A DNA stretch of 64,000 nt from the NCBI GenBank assembly GCA_034667465.1, contig JAXDJV010000024.1, forward strand, positions 310,001 to 374,000, written 5' to 3'. The notes below the pieces were generated by a model. It searched no databases. It saw only the letters and a program-made list of their open reading frames with translations, and was not told where the DNA came from. Each line of letters begins with the position of its first letter. The first letter of the stretch is position 1. Shown here piece after piece: positions 15,976 through 24,290 of the stretch. Both the position numbers and the translations under genes were made by a program. This stretch comes from JAOBAU01 sp034667465. GTDB lineage: Bacteria; Acidobacteriota; Thermoanaerobaculia; Gp7-AA8.

Positions 15976-17169
15976 CTACTTCACCTCGACCGTATCCCCG
16001 ACCATCATCGAATAGCGCATCTCCACGATCTTCGCGGTTGCGGTCTTCGCCTCCGTGGTCAGCACACCGATCTCGCCGAGAAGCTGCGGCGGCTGTCCCT
16101 TCTGCGGACTGTTGCGATAGACGGTGAGGAAGTCGCCCGGCGTGACCTGATCGTCCTGGCCGAGATTGATCTCGATGAGGTGACCTTCGCCAAGCGCGTC
16201 CTGCCATCCACCTTCGGAACGGATGATCACGCCTTTCGTTTTGCCGCTCTGCGGATCGCAGAAGCCGGGCAGCTTCGGGATGCGTGCGAGCGGGATCGGA
16301 ATCTGCGGAACCGGTTTCAGACGATCGCCGATGCGAATCGGCATGCAGGTCTGCAGGACCATGCCGCGCGAGACGTGCTCATCGGCGCAGAGGATCTTGA
16401 TCTGGCCGCGAAACGCGAACTGGCGGCCGATCACTTCGTTCGTGCGCGGATGGCGAACGAGCTCCTCGGGTGCGACGACAAGATAGGTTTCGCCGGCGAC
16501 GAGTCCGGTTGCGGTGCCGCCGTCGATGAAAAGAAGATCGAGATCGGAGCCGCCCAGCGGCTGCGAGGTCGCGTGCGGCACGTAGCGAAGCTCGACGTCT
16601 TCCCACGACGCGACGCGATTCGGCATCGGTTCGTCATCGCGGCCGACGTATCCGTAGCAATAGATGTCGCCTTCGGCGCCGAGCGGAATCGGACGGCTGG
16701 CGGCTGCCGCGAGGTCGGCGGCGACGCTGGATCCTGTCGTCGTCTCAGCGGGAGTCGACGTGGAGCTCAGCAGCGCGCCGGAGTCGGACGTCGAGGCGCC
16801 GGCTGTCGTCGCAACACCGGCAGTGGAAGCGGCTGCTGTCTCACCATCGACCTGCAGCACGTCACCGGGATAGATCCAGTGCGCGTCCGTGATCCAGGTG
16901 TTCGACTCCCAAAGCTGCGGCCAGAGGTATGGGTTGTTGTAGAACTGCTTCGCCAAACCCCAAAGCGTGTCGCCCGCTTTGATCGTCCAGGTTTTCGCGC
17001 CCGCGGGATACGTCGCCGGATCGGGAGGGTTGTACGCCGTCCAGTGATCGCCGTAGCGATGGAGCTGCCGCGGCGGCGTAGAGCTGTTCGCCGGTTTTTT
17101 CGCCGCCGCGAAGGCGGGAACTGCTACCGCGAGCAGAAGAATGGGAGCCACCCGACGCACACTGACCAT
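15976..17169 (-). CDS. Secreted LysM-domain protein
   Basis: The 397-residue protein begins with a cleavable signal peptide (VAPILLLAVAVPAFAAA). A LysM peptidoglycan-binding domain lies at about residues 60-110 (WTIKAGDTLWGLAKQFYNNP, WPQLWESN, IYPGDVLQV). A low-complexity Ala/Thr/Ser linker follows (about 110-170). The C-terminal half of about 220 residues includes a repeated valve-like beta pattern seen in LysM proteins of this length (DFLTVYRNSP, LLGEIGVLTTEAKTATAKIV). No catalytic hydrolase domain is seen, so it may be a structural or regulatory wall-binding protein. It lies downstream of the lytic transglycosylase gene on the same strand. Confidence 0.85.
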   Translation of the reverse strand: MVSVRRVAPILLLAVAVPAFAAAKKPANSSTPPRQLHRYGDHWTAYNPPDPATYPAGAKTWTIKAGDTLWGLAKQFYNNPYLWPQLWESNTWITDAHWIYPGDVLQVDGETAAASTAGVATTAGASTSDSGALLSSTSTPAETTTGSSVAADLAAAASRPIPLGAEGDIYCYGYVGRDDEPMPNRVASWEDVELRYVPHATSQPLGGSDLDLLFIDGGTATGLVAGETYLVVAPEELVRHPRTNEVIGRQFAFRGQIKILCADEHVSRGMVLQTCMPIRIGDRLKPVPQIPIPLARIPKLPGFCDPQSGKTKGVIIRSEGGWQDALGEGHLIEINLGQDDQVTPGDFLTVYRNSPQKGQPPQLLGEIGVLTTEAKTATAKIVEMRYSMMVGDTVEVK

Positions 17170-17262
17170 TTGCCCCTCCCAACATCTGTAGAGCGTAACG
17201 GCGAAAACGTTAGCGCAAAATCGGGCAGTGCGTCAAATAAGCCGCGCGGATTGAATTGATTA

Positions 17263-17293
17263 GGAAACGAAAAGGGCGGCTCGGAAGCCGCCC
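17263..17293 (-). terminator. Intrinsic terminator after the lytic transglycosylase gene
   Basis: On the minus strand the stem GGGCGGCT/AGCCGCCC with a TCCG loop is followed by TTTTCGTTT. It sits 12 bases after the stop codon of the transglycosylase gene. Confidence 0.82.
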
Positions 17294-17304
17294 TCGGGGG
17301 TCGT

Positions 17305-18216
17305 TCAGCGGACCGCAGCCACTTCGGCGTCGGGCGGCGTGATCACTCCGCCGCCTCGCTGTTCCGCCTCGAAGCGCTTCATCTCGCCTTTCCGTTTTTC
17401 GTATTTGTGCATGACGCGGTTGACGTACTGCTGGGTCTCGCGGAACGGCGGTACGCCGTTGTAGCGCTTCACGTTCCCTTCGCCGCCGTTGTACGCCGCA
17501 ATCGTCTTCTTCAGGTTGCCGTCGAAGCGATCGGAGAGATAGCTGAGGTACTTCACACCGGCGTCGACGTTCTGCTCCGGATCGTAGAGATTGCGCGCGC
17601 CCATCCAGCGACCGGTGCGCGGCATCAGCTGCATCAATCCCTTCGCGCCGACCTGTGAACGTGCGTTCGTCCGAAAGCGCGATTCGGTCTCGACGACCGC
17701 GGCGACGAGCGCAGGATCGACTTTGTATTTCTCGGCCTTCTCGTGGATCAGTCCGCCGAACGGAACAGCGTCGGCGAAGAACTGGCGACGGATGGCCGTA
17801 TTGAGCCGATGGATTTCTTTCTGGAGCGGCGTCGCGTTCGCGTCGAGCTCGGCGTTGGCCGGATCTTCGGGCAGCCACGCTTCATCGAACATCGAGACTC
17901 GCTGTGTGACGAGGCTGCCGGGAAAGACGCGCGAAAGTTTGAACACCGAATTCGCTGCGAAGCCGTTCTGGAGGGTTGCGACGACGTTGTCGTGTGTCCC
18001 CTTCTGACGGACGACCTGCACGTGATCGAGATCTTTCCGCACGAGGAAGTGCGTTCCTTCGAGTGCGTCGGTGACGCCGCCGATGGAGAGGACAGCGCCG
18101 ACCGCGAGGGTCGCGGCGCCGCGTCCGCCGAGGAGACGGAAAAGGCGGTTGCCCTGGGTTTTCTGCCGAATCTTCGCGTTGCGGCGCGACAGAGAGTCAA
18201 TCAGGCGATTCGTCAT
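17305..18216 (-). CDS. Soluble lytic transglycosylase (SLT domain)
   Basis: This 303-residue protein has a hydrophobic segment at residues 33-50 that can act as a signal anchor. The SLT domain covers about residues 155-270: the catalytic Glu is in VVETESRFR (about 178), followed by VGAKGLMQLMPRTG, NVDAGVKYLSYLSDRF, IAAYNGGEGNVKRY and FRETQQYVNRV. These motifs match MltE/Slt-type enzymes that cleave the MurNAc-GlcNAc bond and form 1,6-anhydro products. A good ribosome-binding site (GGGAGA) precedes ATG 18216. A structured leader of about 135 bases lies upstream (18217-18351). Confidence 0.92.
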   Translation of the reverse strand: MTNRLIDSLSRRNAKIRQKTQGNRLFRLLGGRGAATLAVGAVLSIGGVTDALEGTHFLVRKDLDHVQVVRQKGTHDNVVATLQNGFAANSVFKLSRVFPGSLVTQRVSMFDEAWLPEDPANAELDANATPLQKEIHRLNTAIRRQFFADAVPFGGLIHEKAEKYKVDPALVAAVVETESRFRTNARSQVGAKGLMQLMPRTGRWMGARNLYDPEQNVDAGVKYLSYLSDRFDGNLKKTIAAYNGGEGNVKRYNGVPPFRETQQYVNRVMHKYEKRKGEMKRFEAEQRGGGVITPPDAEVAAVR

Positions 18217-18351
18217 CGTGTCTCGTCTCCCTTTAACCGGCGGTTATTTGCAGGTCTCAGCGCGATGGGTAACGGCACCCGATGGAGTGTTATTGCGGAA
18301 CTTACCGACCGAAGGGTCCGCTGTCGCGGCAAACCACTTATTTGCAGTGAC
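18217..18351 (-). promoter_or_regulatory. Structured 5' leader of the lytic transglycosylase gene
   Basis: Read on the minus strand, the leader contains several hairpins: CCGC-GACA-GCGG (a GNRA-type tetraloop), GACC-CUUC-GGUC and GGGU-GCCGUU-ACCC. The word TGCAAATAA occurs twice, near both ends. I could not match it to the cyclic di-GMP, cyclic di-AMP or other riboswitch consensus I know. It may be a regulatory leader or simply a promoter region. Confidence 0.35.
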
Positions 18352-18894
18352 TTACTCGCCGAAGACTTCGGCCGAAAACTTCTCGATTTTGGTCGCCGGC
18401 TCGCGCCAGGCGCCCTTCGGAAGCCCCGCTTTGACGCAGGTTTGGTCGAGAAACGTGTCGCGATCCCACCCGTAATCGGTCGCGACCTGCGGCAGCAAAA
18501 GGCCGACGTTTCGTCCGCGTCCGACGATCAGGCCATCGCGGCCGACGACGATGTCGTCAACGTTCGTGACGCGCTCGATGGGACCCATGACGGAGATTTC
18601 GAGCTCGATATTCTCCAGCTCCGTCGACTGCAGCGGAAAGAAACGCGGATCGCGAAAGGCTGCCGAAAGCGCGCTCGAAGAGACCGCGCGATACAGCGGT
18701 TCCACCGCGACGATCGAACCGATGCAGCCGCGCAACTCGCCATGCGACGTCAGCGTGACGAACGCGCCCGCGGGACGGCGGAGCGTTTCGTCGTAGTCGT
18801 CTTCACGCAATTCCGGACGACGACCATCGAGTCCCGCTTTGATCGACTCGCGCGCGATCGTGAGAAGCGTTGAGCGTTGTTCGCCGGTCAGCAT
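18352..18894 (-). CDS. AMMECR1-domain protein (AmmeMemoRadiSam system protein A)
   Basis: The 180-residue protein matches the AMMECR1 fold in full length. The hallmark LRGCIGS lies near residues 54-60. ALSAAFRDPRFFPL and the final AWREPATKIEKFSAEVF are further typical segments. In other genomes this family is encoded with a MEMO1-like protein and a radical SAM protein. None of these partners is beside it here. The biochemical role is not established. The C-terminus abuts the transglycosylase leader. Confidence 0.9.
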   Translation of the reverse strand: MLTGEQRSTLLTIARESIKAGLDGRRPELREDDYDETLRRPAGAFVTLTSHGELRGCIGSIVAVEPLYRAVSSSALSAAFRDPRFFPLQSTELENIELEISVMGPIERVTNVDDIVVGRDGLIVGRGRNVGLLLPQVATDYGWDRDTFLDQTCVKAGLPKGAWREPATKIEKFSAEVFGE

Positions 18895-18929
18895 GCGGAG
18901 GTGAGGAGCATGCGGCGTTCCAGCGCCCC

Positions 18930-18969
18930 AAAGTCAATTTAGGGGGTCAGACCCCCGACTTTGACTTTA
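18930..18969. repeat. Family D palindrome (AAAGTCAA...GGGGGTCAGACCCCC...TTGACTTT)
   Basis: This 40-bp near-perfect palindrome has outer arms AAAGTCAA/TTGACTTT and a core GGGGGTCAGACCCCC. A second copy lies at 58341-58381. The stop codon of the downstream LAB_N gene (18939) is formed inside it. Such GGGGTC-GACCCC palindromes recur in genomes carrying REP-associated transposases, but no such transposase is in the window. Confidence 0.8.
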
Positions 18970-19244
18970 CGGCGAATCAACATCAGATTCCGGATGTACA
19001 CGATCAATCCCGGCGCCTGACCGAGGACGATCACCGGATCGCCGCGAAGGACGCCGTAGATCGTCATCAGCAGTCCGCCGGTGAGTGAGAAATACCAGAA
19101 CGCGATCGGGATGTGGCTTTCGCGGCGACGCTCCGACGAGATCCACTGCACGATGAAGCGGGCGGCGAAGAGCGCCTGGGCGACGAAGCCGAATACCGCG
19201 AGCAGGTCCCAGTGCCAGTGGCCGGGATCGAAGATCCGATTCAC
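18939..19244 (-). CDS. Lipid-A-biosynthesis N-terminal domain (LAB_N) membrane protein
   Basis: This 101-residue protein has three membrane segments and the LAB_N signature: FAARFIVQWISSERRRES, IPIAFWYFSLTGG and VLGQAPGLIVYIRNLML. LAB_N proteins are often encoded next to a DPM1-type glycosyltransferase, as here, and may be small flippase-like or scaffold proteins of lipid-linked sugar metabolism. The start is GTG 19244, overlapping the glycosyltransferase stop as GTGA. The last residues (VKVGGLTP) and stop are encoded by the family D palindrome, which suggests a changed C-terminus. Confidence 0.85.
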   Translation of the reverse strand: MNRIFDPGHWHWDLLAVFGFVAQALFAARFIVQWISSERRRESHIPIAFWYFSLTGGLLMTIYGVLRGDPVIVLGQAPGLIVYIRNLMLIRRKVKVGGLTP

Positions 19245-19960
19245 GGTTCCTCGTGCGCGCGGTAGTCGAGCACGCGCTTCGACATCCAGCGGACGGCGAA
19301 ACAGTCGGCCAGTCCGCGGAAGGCGCGATTCATCGCTCCGTACTTCGAAACGCCGAACTGCCGCGCGCGATGGTTGACCGGCATCTCCGCGACTTTGTAT
19401 CCCTGCATCCGAACGAGCGTCGGCAGGAAGCGATGCATGCCGGTGTAGAGCTTCACGCGGTCGATCGCTTCGCGCCGCACGAGCTTGAGCGAGCAGCCGG
19501 TGTCGGTGATCTGATCGCGCGTGATCCAGTTGCGCACGCCATTGCCGATCCTCGACTGCAGCTTGCGCGAGAACGTGTCGTGACGATTGACGCGCACGCC
19601 GATGACCATGTCGACGCCGAGCTCTTCGAGCTTCTTCATCATCGCCGGAATGTCTGCCGGATCGTTCTGCAGATCGGCGTCGAGCGAGACGACGTACTTC
19701 CCGCGCGCGGCGCGCCATGCAGCGTCGAGCGCGGCTGTCTGTCCGCTGTTCTTCTCGAGCGTGACGATGCGAAGGTTCGGATACCGCGCACGCGCGGCAC
19801 GCAGCGCAGCCAGCGAGCCGTCGCTCGAGCCGTCATCGGCCGCAACGATCTCGTACGTCCACGGCTTGCCGTCGAGCGCTTTCGCAATCTCGGCGAGCAA
19901 AATCGGGACGTTTTCTTCCTCGTTGTAAACCGGGAAGACGACGGAGAGATCTGGCTGCAT
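19241..19960 (-). CDS. Family 2 glycosyltransferase, DPM1/ArnC-like
   Basis: The 239-residue cytoplasmic enzyme has the GT-A fold. Motifs are VVFPVYNEEENV (7-18), AADDGSSDGSL, the metal-binding DADLQND (94-100) and the later TDTGCSLKLVRRE. The lack of C-terminal membrane helices points to a DPM1-like polyprenyl-phosphate sugar synthase rather than an ArnC type with two helices. The LAB_N gene directly downstream may supply the membrane partner. Donor and acceptor sugars are not known. It is tightly coupled to tatD at 19960. Confidence 0.88.
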   Translation of the reverse strand: MQPDLSVVFPVYNEEENVPILLAEIAKALDGKPWTYEIVAADDGSSDGSLAALRAARARYPNLRIVTLEKNSGQTAALDAAWRAARGKYVVSLDADLQNDPADIPAMMKKLEELGVDMVIGVRVNRHDTFSRKLQSRIGNGVRNWITRDQITDTGCSLKLVRREAIDRVKLYTGMHRFLPTLVRMQGYKVAEMPVNHRARQFGVSKYGAMNRAFRGLADCFAVRWMSKRVLDYRAHEEP

Positions 19961-20718
19961 CAGCGCGGGAGTTTAACTGAGAACGCGCGCTCGAAATTTG
20001 CCGTCGTCGCCACGGCGACATACTCGACCGGCTTCTCCCAGAGCGACGCCAGCAGCTCGGCGATTTTGATCACGTACGCCGGCTCGTTGTCGCGTCCGCG
20101 AAACGGCACCGGCGCGAGGAACGGCGTGTCGGTCTCGATCAGCACGCGATCGTGCGGCACGGCACGCGCCGCTTCGCGCAGCGACTCCGCCGTCCTGAAG
20201 GTGACGATGCCGGAGAAGGAGATGTAGTAGCCGAGCGCGACGAGCTGCAGCGCGACGTCGCGCGTTTCGGTGAAGGAGTGGAGGATGCCGGGAAGCGGAT
20301 CGCGCCCGAGGATCTCGAGCATCTCCGGCGTCGATTCGCGATTGTGAATGATGACCGGCTTGCGCAGACGGCGAGCCAGATCGAGATGCCGTTCGAGCAC
20401 GGCAATCTGCGTTTCGCGTGGCGAGTGGTTGTAGTGAAAGTCGAGTCCGCATTCTCCGATGGCGACGACGCGGTCGTCGGCGGCGAGCCGCTCGATTTCG
20501 GCGAACGCAGCGTCGTCGCAGTCCTTCGCTTCATGCGGATGAAATCCGACCGCCGCCCAGACGTCGTCATGCTGTTTCGCCAGCGCGACCGCCTGCGGCG
20601 CGTCGTCGAGCTTCGTCGCGGGAACGACGAAACCGCGCACGTTCTGCGCGCGGGCACGGTCGAGATTCGCCGCGCCGTCGGACATTGTTAAGTGGCAGTG
20701 GGAGTCAGTGAAGATCAT
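19960..20718 (-). CDS. tatD: TatD family metal-dependent deoxyribonuclease
   Basis: The 252-residue protein has the TatD TIM-barrel. Metal ligands are in TDSHCHL (residues 4-10), IGECGLDFHY (Glu near 92), VIIHNRES, LHSFTE and IETDTPFLAP. The family cleaves DNA from the 3' end and acts in repair of oxidative damage. The product length is normal. A family C repeat lies just upstream of its ATG. Confidence 0.93.
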   Translation of the reverse strand: MIFTDSHCHLTMSDGAANLDRARAQNVRGFVVPATKLDDAPQAVALAKQHDDVWAAVGFHPHEAKDCDDAAFAEIERLAADDRVVAIGECGLDFHYNHSPRETQIAVLERHLDLARRLRKPVIIHNRESTPEMLEILGRDPLPGILHSFTETRDVALQLVALGYYISFSGIVTFRTAESLREAARAVPHDRVLIETDTPFLAPVPFRGRDNEPAYVIKIAELLASLWEKPVEYVAVATTANFERAFSVKLPR

Positions 20719-20724
20719 GGAGGT

Positions 20725-20787
20725 GCAGAGTGCTGAGTGCTGAGTGCTGAGTCAACCCCGAGCACTCTGCACTCTGCACTCAGCACC
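20725..20787. repeat. Family C GTGCTGAGT repeat, inverted
   Basis: Three tandem AGTGCTG units are followed, after a short CAACCCCG spacer, by complementary AGCACTCTGCACTCT units. The element lies between the tatD start and the serine hydrolase stop, and a related copy is at 23203-23275. Confidence 0.8.
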
Positions 20788-20788
20788 T

Positions 20789-21949
20789 TTATCTATTTGC
20801 GGCGTACCCTTCCCACCTCGCCGGCGTCGATCGATCGCCAATCAACTCCTTCATCAGCGGGATGAAGATGCTGTCGCCGTTGCTGCTGTTCGACATCAGC
20901 ACGATGCCGATTTTTCGGTCGGGATAGACGAGGAAGTGATTCTCCCAGCCGTCGTCGTGTCCTTCTTTGAAAAACGCCCAACCGTACTTCGTTTTGAAAA
21001 GGCCGACGCCGAGGCCGTAGGAAAGACGGATGGCGTGATTTTCGTCGGTGAAGTCGGGCTTCAGCGTCGGGAACTGCGCTTTCGAGAAAATCGCGATCTG
21101 CGGACGGAACATCTCCTTCCACGACTTCGCGCTGACGCCGCGCTTCTGCATCACCGCTGCGATGAACTTCGCGTAGTCGTCGATCGTCGTGTCCATCGAA
21201 CCGGCGGCGCGCGAGCCGGTTCGCTTGTTGTGACCGATGACCTTCCCCGTTTCGTCGTAGCCGAGCGCGATGTCGGATTCGAATTGCGGTTGCCACGTCA
21301 TGCTGCTGCGCGTCATGCCAAACGGCGTGAAGATGCGCGACTGCATCATCTCCGCGATCGGCTTGCCGCTCTTCGCTTCGATGACGAACTGCAGCAGGTT
21401 GATCCCCTCGCCCGAATACGCGTAGCGCGTTCCCGGTGTGAACTTGATGTCGAGCTTTCCGCTGGCGTTCAGCGAACGGAAGTTCGGAAAGCCGGCGGTG
21501 TGACTGAGCAGCATGCGCGGCGTGATCAGTTTCCAGCGCTCGTCGTTCGCGAGATCGGCGTACTTTTCGTATTGCGGCAGCGGCTTCGGCAGGTACCGCT
21601 CGATCGACGTGTCGAGATCGATGACTCCTTCGTCGACGAGCTGCATCACGAAATATGCGAAGAGCGATTTCGTGAACGACGCCGCCCAAACGATGCTGTC
21701 GGTGCGCAGCGGCTGTTGCTTCTCGACGTTCGCGAGTCCGTAACTCTTCACGTAGACGATGCGGTTGTCGTTGAGGATGGCGACGGAGATGCCGGTGACG
21801 TGCGCGGCTTCCATGAGATGAGTCACGGTCGCATCGATCTTCGCCGGCGTGATCGTGGTGCCGTCGATTCGCTTCACGCCCGTCGCCAGGACGAGCGCGA
21901 GTAACGCGACTGCCACACGCGCCCCGACGTGAATCCGTGGCCTAACCAT
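20789..21949 (-). CDS. Serine hydrolase of the class C beta-lactamase / esterase fold
   Basis: The 386-residue protein has an N-terminal hydrophobic signal segment (VAVALLALVLATG). The SxxK motif is SFTK in AASFTKSLFA (about residue 93), with the YxN position filled by YSG in YAYSGEGINLL. A late HDDGWENHFLV segment stands where the KTG-type motif is expected. These features match the beta-lactamase-related group of esterases, DD-peptidases and aminopeptidases rather than a true antibiotic-resistance lactamase. It overlaps the thiolase gene by 8 bp. The substrate is unknown. Confidence 0.87.
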   Translation of the reverse strand: MVRPRIHVGARVAVALLALVLATGVKRIDGTTITPAKIDATVTHLMEAAHVTGISVAILNDNRIVYVKSYGLANVEKQQPLRTDSIVWAASFTKSLFAYFVMQLVDEGVIDLDTSIERYLPKPLPQYEKYADLANDERWKLITPRMLLSHTAGFPNFRSLNASGKLDIKFTPGTRYAYSGEGINLLQFVIEAKSGKPIAEMMQSRIFTPFGMTRSSMTWQPQFESDIALGYDETGKVIGHNKRTGSRAAGSMDTTIDDYAKFIAAVMQKRGVSAKSWKEMFRPQIAIFSKAQFPTLKPDFTDENHAIRLSYGLGVGLFKTKYGWAFFKEGHDDGWENHFLVYPDRKIGIVLMSNSSNGDSIFIPLMKELIGDRSTPARWEGYAANR

Positions 21950-23195
21950 GATCCGCCGCGAAGCCGGTCGCCGACGCTGTGCGATCCAACGCAGCGGCCC
22001 GTGGCCGCCGCCGCTCCACGAGGAGCGACAAGCCCATGCCGCCGGAGATGCAGAGCGTCGCGAGGCCGTAGCGGCCGTTGCGCGCGGCGAGTGCGTGCAG
22101 CAGCGTCGTCGTAATTCGTGCGCCCGTCGCGCCGATCGGATGTCCGAGCGAGATCGCGCCGCCGTTCACATTGAGCTTCGCCGGATTGAAGTGCAGCTCG
22201 CGATCGCAGGCGATGACCTGCGCGGCGAACGCTTCGTTCAGCTCGACGAGATCGATGTCGTCGAGTGCGATGCCGGTCTCATTCAGCAGTTTCTTCGTCG
22301 CCGGAACGGGTCCGAGTCCCATCACTTTCGGATCGACGCCCGCCTGCGCGTAGCCGACGATGCGCGCCATCGGCGTCAGCCCGAGCTCCATCATCGTGTC
22401 GCCGCGCGCGACGAGCATCGATGACGCGCCGTCGGTCACGCCGGACGAGTTGCCGGCGTGGACGCTGCCGTTCTTCCGAAAGACCGGCGGCAGTTTCGCG
22501 AGCGATCCGAGGTCGGTGTCGAAGCGCGGATGCTCGTCGCGATCGACAACCTGTTGACCTTTGCGGCCGTCCAGCGTCACCGGCACCAGCTCCGCGCTGA
22601 ACGCGTTCGCGTCGTATGCGCGGCCCGCTTTCGCCTGCGACTCCATCGCGAAGCGATCCTGTTCGTCGCGCGAGATTCCGTAGCGCTCGGCCAGCGTCTC
22701 GGCGGTCGAGCCCATCATCTCGTCGGCGAGCGGGCACATGAAGCCGTCGCGGTACATGCCGTCGATCACTTCATCGTTTCCCATCCGATAGCCCCACCGC
22801 GCGCGCGGCAGGAGATACGGCGTGTTCGACATCGATTCGGTGCCGCCGGCGAGGATGATCTCGGCGGCGCCGAGGCGGATCTGATCGGCCGCGTTCATGA
22901 TGGCGCGGAGACCGGAACCGCACGCCTGGTTCACCGTGTACGCCGGCACTTCGTGCGCGAGTCCCGACTTGATCGCCACCTGCCGCGCGATGTTCGGCCC
23001 GACGCCAGCCTGGCGCGCGTTGCCGAAAATCACTTCGTCGATTTTCCGCGGATCGACGCCGCTTCGCTCGATCGTCGCGCGCGCCGACGCGGTGCCGAGT
23101 TGTGCGGCGGTCAGCGAGGAAAGGCCGCCGCCGAACTTGCCGATCGGCGTCCGGACGGCGGCGATCAGAAAAATGTCTTCGTTGAGTTTCGTCAT
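21942..23195 (-). CDS. Acetyl-CoA C-acetyltransferase (thiolase)
   Basis: This 417-residue thiolase condenses two acetyl-CoA, or cleaves acetoacetyl-CoA in reverse. The nucleophile Cys is in NQACGSGL (Cys 92). The later active-site motifs are GHPIGATG (His) and CISGGMG (Cys), and NEAFAAQ is present. The common thiolase ends near LLVERR; here about 25 extra residues follow (PRAAALDRTASATGF), which overlap the next gene's start. It may act in fatty acid or polyhydroxybutyrate metabolism. It is not clustered with other beta-oxidation genes. Confidence 0.94.
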   Translation of the reverse strand: MTKLNEDIFLIAAVRTPIGKFGGGLSSLTAAQLGTASARATIERSGVDPRKIDEVIFGNARQAGVGPNIARQVAIKSGLAHEVPAYTVNQACGSGLRAIMNAADQIRLGAAEIILAGGTESMSNTPYLLPRARWGYRMGNDEVIDGMYRDGFMCPLADEMMGSTAETLAERYGISRDEQDRFAMESQAKAGRAYDANAFSAELVPVTLDGRKGQQVVDRDEHPRFDTDLGSLAKLPPVFRKNGSVHAGNSSGVTDGASSMLVARGDTMMELGLTPMARIVGYAQAGVDPKVMGLGPVPATKKLLNETGIALDDIDLVELNEAFAAQVIACDRELHFNPAKLNVNGGAISLGHPIGATGARITTTLLHALAARNGRYGLATLCISGGMGLSLLVERRRPRAAALDRTASATGFAADHG

Positions 23196-23202
23196 TCAGA
23201 AT

Positions 23203-23275
23203 CAGTGCTGAGTGCTGAGTGCCGAGTGCTGAAGAGCCGTTCTGACTCAGCACTCAGCACTCTGCACTCAGCACT
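23203..23275. repeat. Family C GTGCTGAGT repeat, inverted, second copy
   Basis: The AGTGCTGAGTGCTGAGTGC arm faces a complementary ACTCAGCACTCAGCACTCTGC arm (split here) around a short loop. The stop codon of the M20 peptidase gene (TGA in AAGTGCTGA) is formed inside the right arm. Confidence 0.8.
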
Positions 23276-24290
23276 TCCTTTCCAGCAGCTTGATGACCAT
23301 CCGCTCGTACGTATCGACGGCGGCGAGCAATTCCTTCTTACTGATTTTTTCGTCGACGCCGTGCGCGTCGAGGATCGAGCCGGGGCCGAACAGCAGCGGC
23401 CTGCCCAGGGTTTTGAGCCAGGGCACATCTGTATTGAATGCAACAACCGTCGATTCCTCGCCGTCCGGCACGACCATGAACTGCGGCGGATTGCCGCGCT
23501 CGAGGACGATCGTGCCGCGATGTTTTTCGACGATGCGCGCGAGCTGTTCGCGGATCTGCCGCGGCTCGCAGACGATGCGGAAGATCATCTCGCATTCGGC
23601 GCGCGCCGCGATGATGTTCGGCTTCTCGCCGCCGCGCACGACGCCGACGTTTACCGTCGATCGGCCGAGCACTTCGTGCGAGCCCCAGTCGGCGGCGTTG
23701 ATCTCGGCGATCGCCGCGACCATTCGATTGATCGCTGAATCTCCGCGCTCCGGATAAGCGGAGTGTCCGGGGATGCCGTCGAAGCGAACGATCGCCGTGA
23801 ACGCACCCTTCGACGCGCGCGCGAAGGTCGATTCGGTCGGCTCGCCGACGACCACGAATTCCGAGCCGAGGTCGGCGAAGAAGACGTTCGCTTCCTTTGC
23901 GCCGATCGAATCGGTCTCTTCGCCGACGACGAAGAGGAACGCGAATTCGTCGATGCCGCGCGCGCGCAACCGTTCGCCGGCGGCCAGCATCGCGGCGATG
24001 ATTCCTTTCGTATCGCACGCGCCGCGGCCGTAGATGTGCTGCTCGTCTTCACGCGAAGCAAACCACGGCGGCACGGTGTCGATGTGCGAGTTGATGACGA
24101 CGCGCGGATGTCCGCCGGCGCTCGCGTAAACGTTGAAGCGCGTTTCGCTCAGCTCGTGTTTGCGGCAGGCGTAGCCCTGACGCGTCAGCTCATCGAAGAG
24201 AAAGTTCGCGACGGCGAGCTCGTTGTCGGTGGTCGACGGGATGTCGATCAGTTGTCGCGCGAGCGCGATTGCGTCAATCAAGGTCGCCAC
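23268..24290 (-). CDS. M20 family metallopeptidase (ArgE/DapE-like deacylase)
   Basis: The 340-residue protein shows the two-zinc M20 pattern: NSHIDTVPP (His 69, Asp 71), YGRGACDTKG, VGEETDS and VVGEPTEST. A dimerization domain then has GIPGHSAYPERGDSAI. The family includes acetylornithine deacetylase, succinyl-diaminopimelate desuccinylase and carboxypeptidases. The size fits an acetylornithine deacetylase-type enzyme, but no arginine or lysine genes are nearby. The final residues (KC) and stop come from the family C repeat. It overlaps the kinase gene by 13 bp. Confidence 0.87.
   Translation of the reverse strand: MATLIDAIALARQLIDIPSTTDNELAVANFLFDELTRQGYACRKHELSETRFNVYASAGGHPRVVINSHIDTVPPWFASREDEQHIYGRGACDTKGIIAAMLAAGERLRARGIDEFAFLFVVGEETDSIGAKEANVFFADLGSEFVVVGEPTESTFARASKGAFTAIVRFDGIPGHSAYPERGDSAINRMVAAIAEINAADWGSHEVLGRSTVNVGVVRGGEKPNIIAARAECEMIFRIVCEPRQIREQLARIVEKHRGTIVLERGNPPQFMVVPDGEESTVVAFNTDVPWLKTLGRPLLFGPGSILDAHGVDEKISKKELLAAVDTYERMVIKLLERKC

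Noticed and set aside
18217..18351. Cyclic di-AMP or cyclic di-GMP riboswitch
   Set aside because: A CGACAGC and a GGACCC word are present, but their order and the missing conserved blocks do not fit either consensus as I know it.
20789..21949. Antibiotic-resistance class C beta-lactamase
   Set aside because: SxxK is present, but the YxN and KTG motifs are not those of AmpC; the broader esterase/DD-peptidase group fits better.
20725..23275. GTGCTGAGT repeats as a CRISPR array
   Set aside because: Units are 7-9 bases and contiguous, without spacers of constant length, and no cas genes are nearby.
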